Source: Chromera velia (taxonomy: Eukaryota > Sar > Chromeraceae). From it: DNA of 19,408 nucleotides. Shown here one piece after another: positions 17,968-19,408 of this stretch. Position numbers and translations under genes: made by a program. The number at the start of each line of letters is the position of its first letter. Position 1 is the first letter of the stretch. The stretch lies in contig JAHBMJ010000047.1 in NCBI GenBank assembly GCA_018398765.1, positions 1 through 19,408 of the forward strand, given 5' to 3'. The notes under the pieces are model-generated. The model did no database searches and had not been told where the DNA came from. It saw nothing but the letters and a program-made list of their open reading frames with translations.

Positions 17968-19408
17968 CTACACTGCGAAGTTTCGCAAGCGGATGCCCCT
18001 TTCATCGAGCAGCGGCCGCAACAGACGCACAACCTCCTGACGCTCCTCACCCCCTAGTCGCTGAAGCAGTTCGGTCATTTTGTCGGCCTGTCTCTCTCTT
18101 TGAAAATGTTCCCAATTTTCGATGCTGCCCGGATACATACCGAGGCGGATGCCAAGACGACGCCCGACCTCTCGGGCGATTTGACAATGCGGCACATGAT
18201 CATGGGCATCCTGACCGCAGTCTTGCAAGCAGTACCCGCAAAAACCGCGACCGCACCGGCTGCACGTCAGAGCCGCACATCCGTCGTAATCCACGAATGC
18301 GGCACGGCAGCTGGGACATTTCAGGGTGAGAATGTCTTCTGCAATCTCTCTCACCTTCCTCTGTGCCCCATCCTCCATGAGGGCCTTTTGCAACCGCTGT
18401 TCAAACTCACTCTCCATCGCTGCGCGCAAACGCTCTTCTGCCGCCTCTCTCCTTACCCCTTCCCACAGAGCATGAACGTCCGGGCGGAGGTGCCGGGAAA
18501 TTTCGGGAGGGGAGAAGGGGCCGGAGGGGCACCCGACGTGCATGCAGGAGACTCTGCAATCGTCAGCTTTGAACCGCGCTCTGACGTCGCTATACTCCAA
18601 ATCGACGCGGGCATTCGACTCGATGTGCCTGTTCAGGCAACCCGCACAGAGGAAGTGCCGACCGGAGTCGGAGCACGATAGGCCGTTCTCACGAAGGAGA
18701 ACCTCAAAGCACGCCACACACTGGGAGGTCTCTGCGTTCTCTCGAGAGAAAACAGGGCTCTGCAAGACCTCAGCGGCTGTCGGGCGTCTAGAGGGGTCTT
18801 TCCCTTTCATTCTGCCCACCAATCTGTCCAGTGCACATGCCCTCTGGGGGTCTCCCGAAAGCACCCCCTCTCCCAAAAGCTCAGAAAGAACGACACCTGC
18901 AGCATACACATCTCCTGCTGTCGTCATCGCTCCCCCTGCCGTCACTTCGGGAGCGAGATAGTGGGCAGTCACGTGAAGAATGGTGGTTGCTCTCGGTGCA
19001 GCGGAGAGTACGGATTCCGTGTTTGGGGTGAGGGGGGGATCAGCGTCTTTCACACCGTCAAAATCCCCCAGCACTGCTCTACTGGCATCGGTGAGAAAGA
19101 TATTTTGTGGCTTCACGTCACAGTGCACCTTCCCCCTCTCATGCAAAAAAACAAGAGCTGAGAGCAAGTCCTCAGCCAGACGAAGACTCTCCCTCGCATT
19201 CCTCCCTCCATCTGCTGGACGTGCATTCATCCATGACGCCAAATCCCCCCCTCTGTAAAAAGGCATTTGCACAAAACCGTATACGCCCTCCTGCCACACA
19301 GCAACGACAGGCACCAAATTGGGATGACGCAATGCGTGAAGCATCGATGCCTGTCGGTAAAAGTGTCGGGTAGCTGCTGTTGCAATATCAATCATCTCAC
19401 TGTCCCCG
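17968..19408 (-). CDS. Protein kinase-like / RING-RBR-like fusion, 5' end cut by window edge
   Basis: One open frame of at least 475 residues ends at a TAG (17970-17968) and stays open to the right edge, so the ATG at 19395 need not be the start. Residues 1-215 are the bulk of a kinase domain: LRHPNLV, the catalytic-loop motif HCDVKPQN (91-98), DFD in place of DFG (111-113), APE (148-150), GDVYAAGVVLSELL (161-174) and RRPTA (203-207). The Gly-rich loop and VAIK lysine would lie beyond the window. HCD instead of HRD and DFD instead of DFG make activity uncertain. Residues 226-404 form a Cys/His-rich tail: CVAC, CAGC, then CPSC, CSRC, CGYC and a final HxHxxxHC. This spacing looks like the last modules of RING-between-RING ubiquitin ligases, with a helical linker between. 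It may couple kinase-type recognition to ubiquitination, which is inference. No intron is visible in this part. Confidence 0.85.
   Translation of the reverse strand, partial: GDSEMIDIATAATRHFYRQASMLHALRHPNLVPVVAVWQEGVYGFVQMPFYRGGDLASWMNARPADGGRNARESLRLAEDLLSALVFLHERGKVHCDVKPQNIFLTDASRAVLGDFDGVKDADPPLTPNTESVLSAAPRATTILHVTAHYLAPEVTAGGAMTTAGDVYAAGVVLSELLGEGVLSGDPQRACALDRLVGRMKGKDPSRRPTAAEVLQSPVFSRENAETSQCVACFEVLLRENGLSCSDSGRHFLCAGCLNRHIESNARVDLEYSDVRARFKADDCRVSCMHVGCPSGPFSPPEISRHLRPDVHALWEGVRREAAEERLRAAMESEFEQRLQKALMEDGAQRKVREIAEDILTLKCPSCRAAFVDYDGCAALTCSRCGRGFCGYCLQDCGQDAHDHVPHCQIAREVGRRLGIRLGMYPGSIENWEHFQRERQADKMTELLQRLGGEERQEVVRLLRPLLDERGIRLRNFAV

Overview
The window looks like nuclear DNA of an alga with many introns. 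Coding regions are split by GT-AG introns, most introns of two genes carry simple-sequence repeats, and the gene content fits a chromerid alga: RNase-inhibitor-type LRR proteins with an 'EGFRALAEG' signature, and a protein kinase joined to a Cys-rich RING/RBR-like tail. Chromera velia or a close relative is my best guess. That is inference from protein style, not from a search. I see no bacterial operon structure, rRNA, tRNA or CRISPR array.

Layout, left to right. 1-981: AT-rich spacer with a short (ATGC)6 tract. 982-6135 (-): a leucine-rich-repeat protein, modelled as four exons (about 819 aa). Its largest intron (3153-4846) holds a 44-bp minisatellite and a 69-bp duplication. 6136-7398: intergenic, AT-rich after about 6540. 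7399-14585 (-): a 17-exon gene that I assembled by matching splice phases (about 766 aa from the ATG at 14565). It has a charged coiled-coil N-terminal half followed by a class I methyltransferase of the METTL13/CSKMT (eEF1A-lysine-methyltransferase-like) type. A helical insert of about 100 residues appears to sit between the last two strands of the fold. 14586-15669: upstream/divergent promoter interval, possibly with a 5' exon near 15241-15285. 15670-17200 (+): a complete three-exon PhnZ-like HD-domain oxygenase (193 aa) with every expected iron-site residue present. 17201-17967: AT-rich convergent spacer. 17968-19408 (-): the 3' part of a kinase-like/RING-like fusion that runs off the right edge.

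The four genes are not obviously one pathway. The most unusual features are in gene structure. Over half of the modelled donors have C at intron position +3 (often GTCAGT). Microsatellites sit inside most introns of the methyltransferase gene, often touching a splice site. One donor lies in a (GTCA)n array that offers eight equivalent GTCAGT sites in rotating reading phase. Exon models are sequence-based inference (open frame, phase continuity, family motifs) and have not been checked against transcripts.
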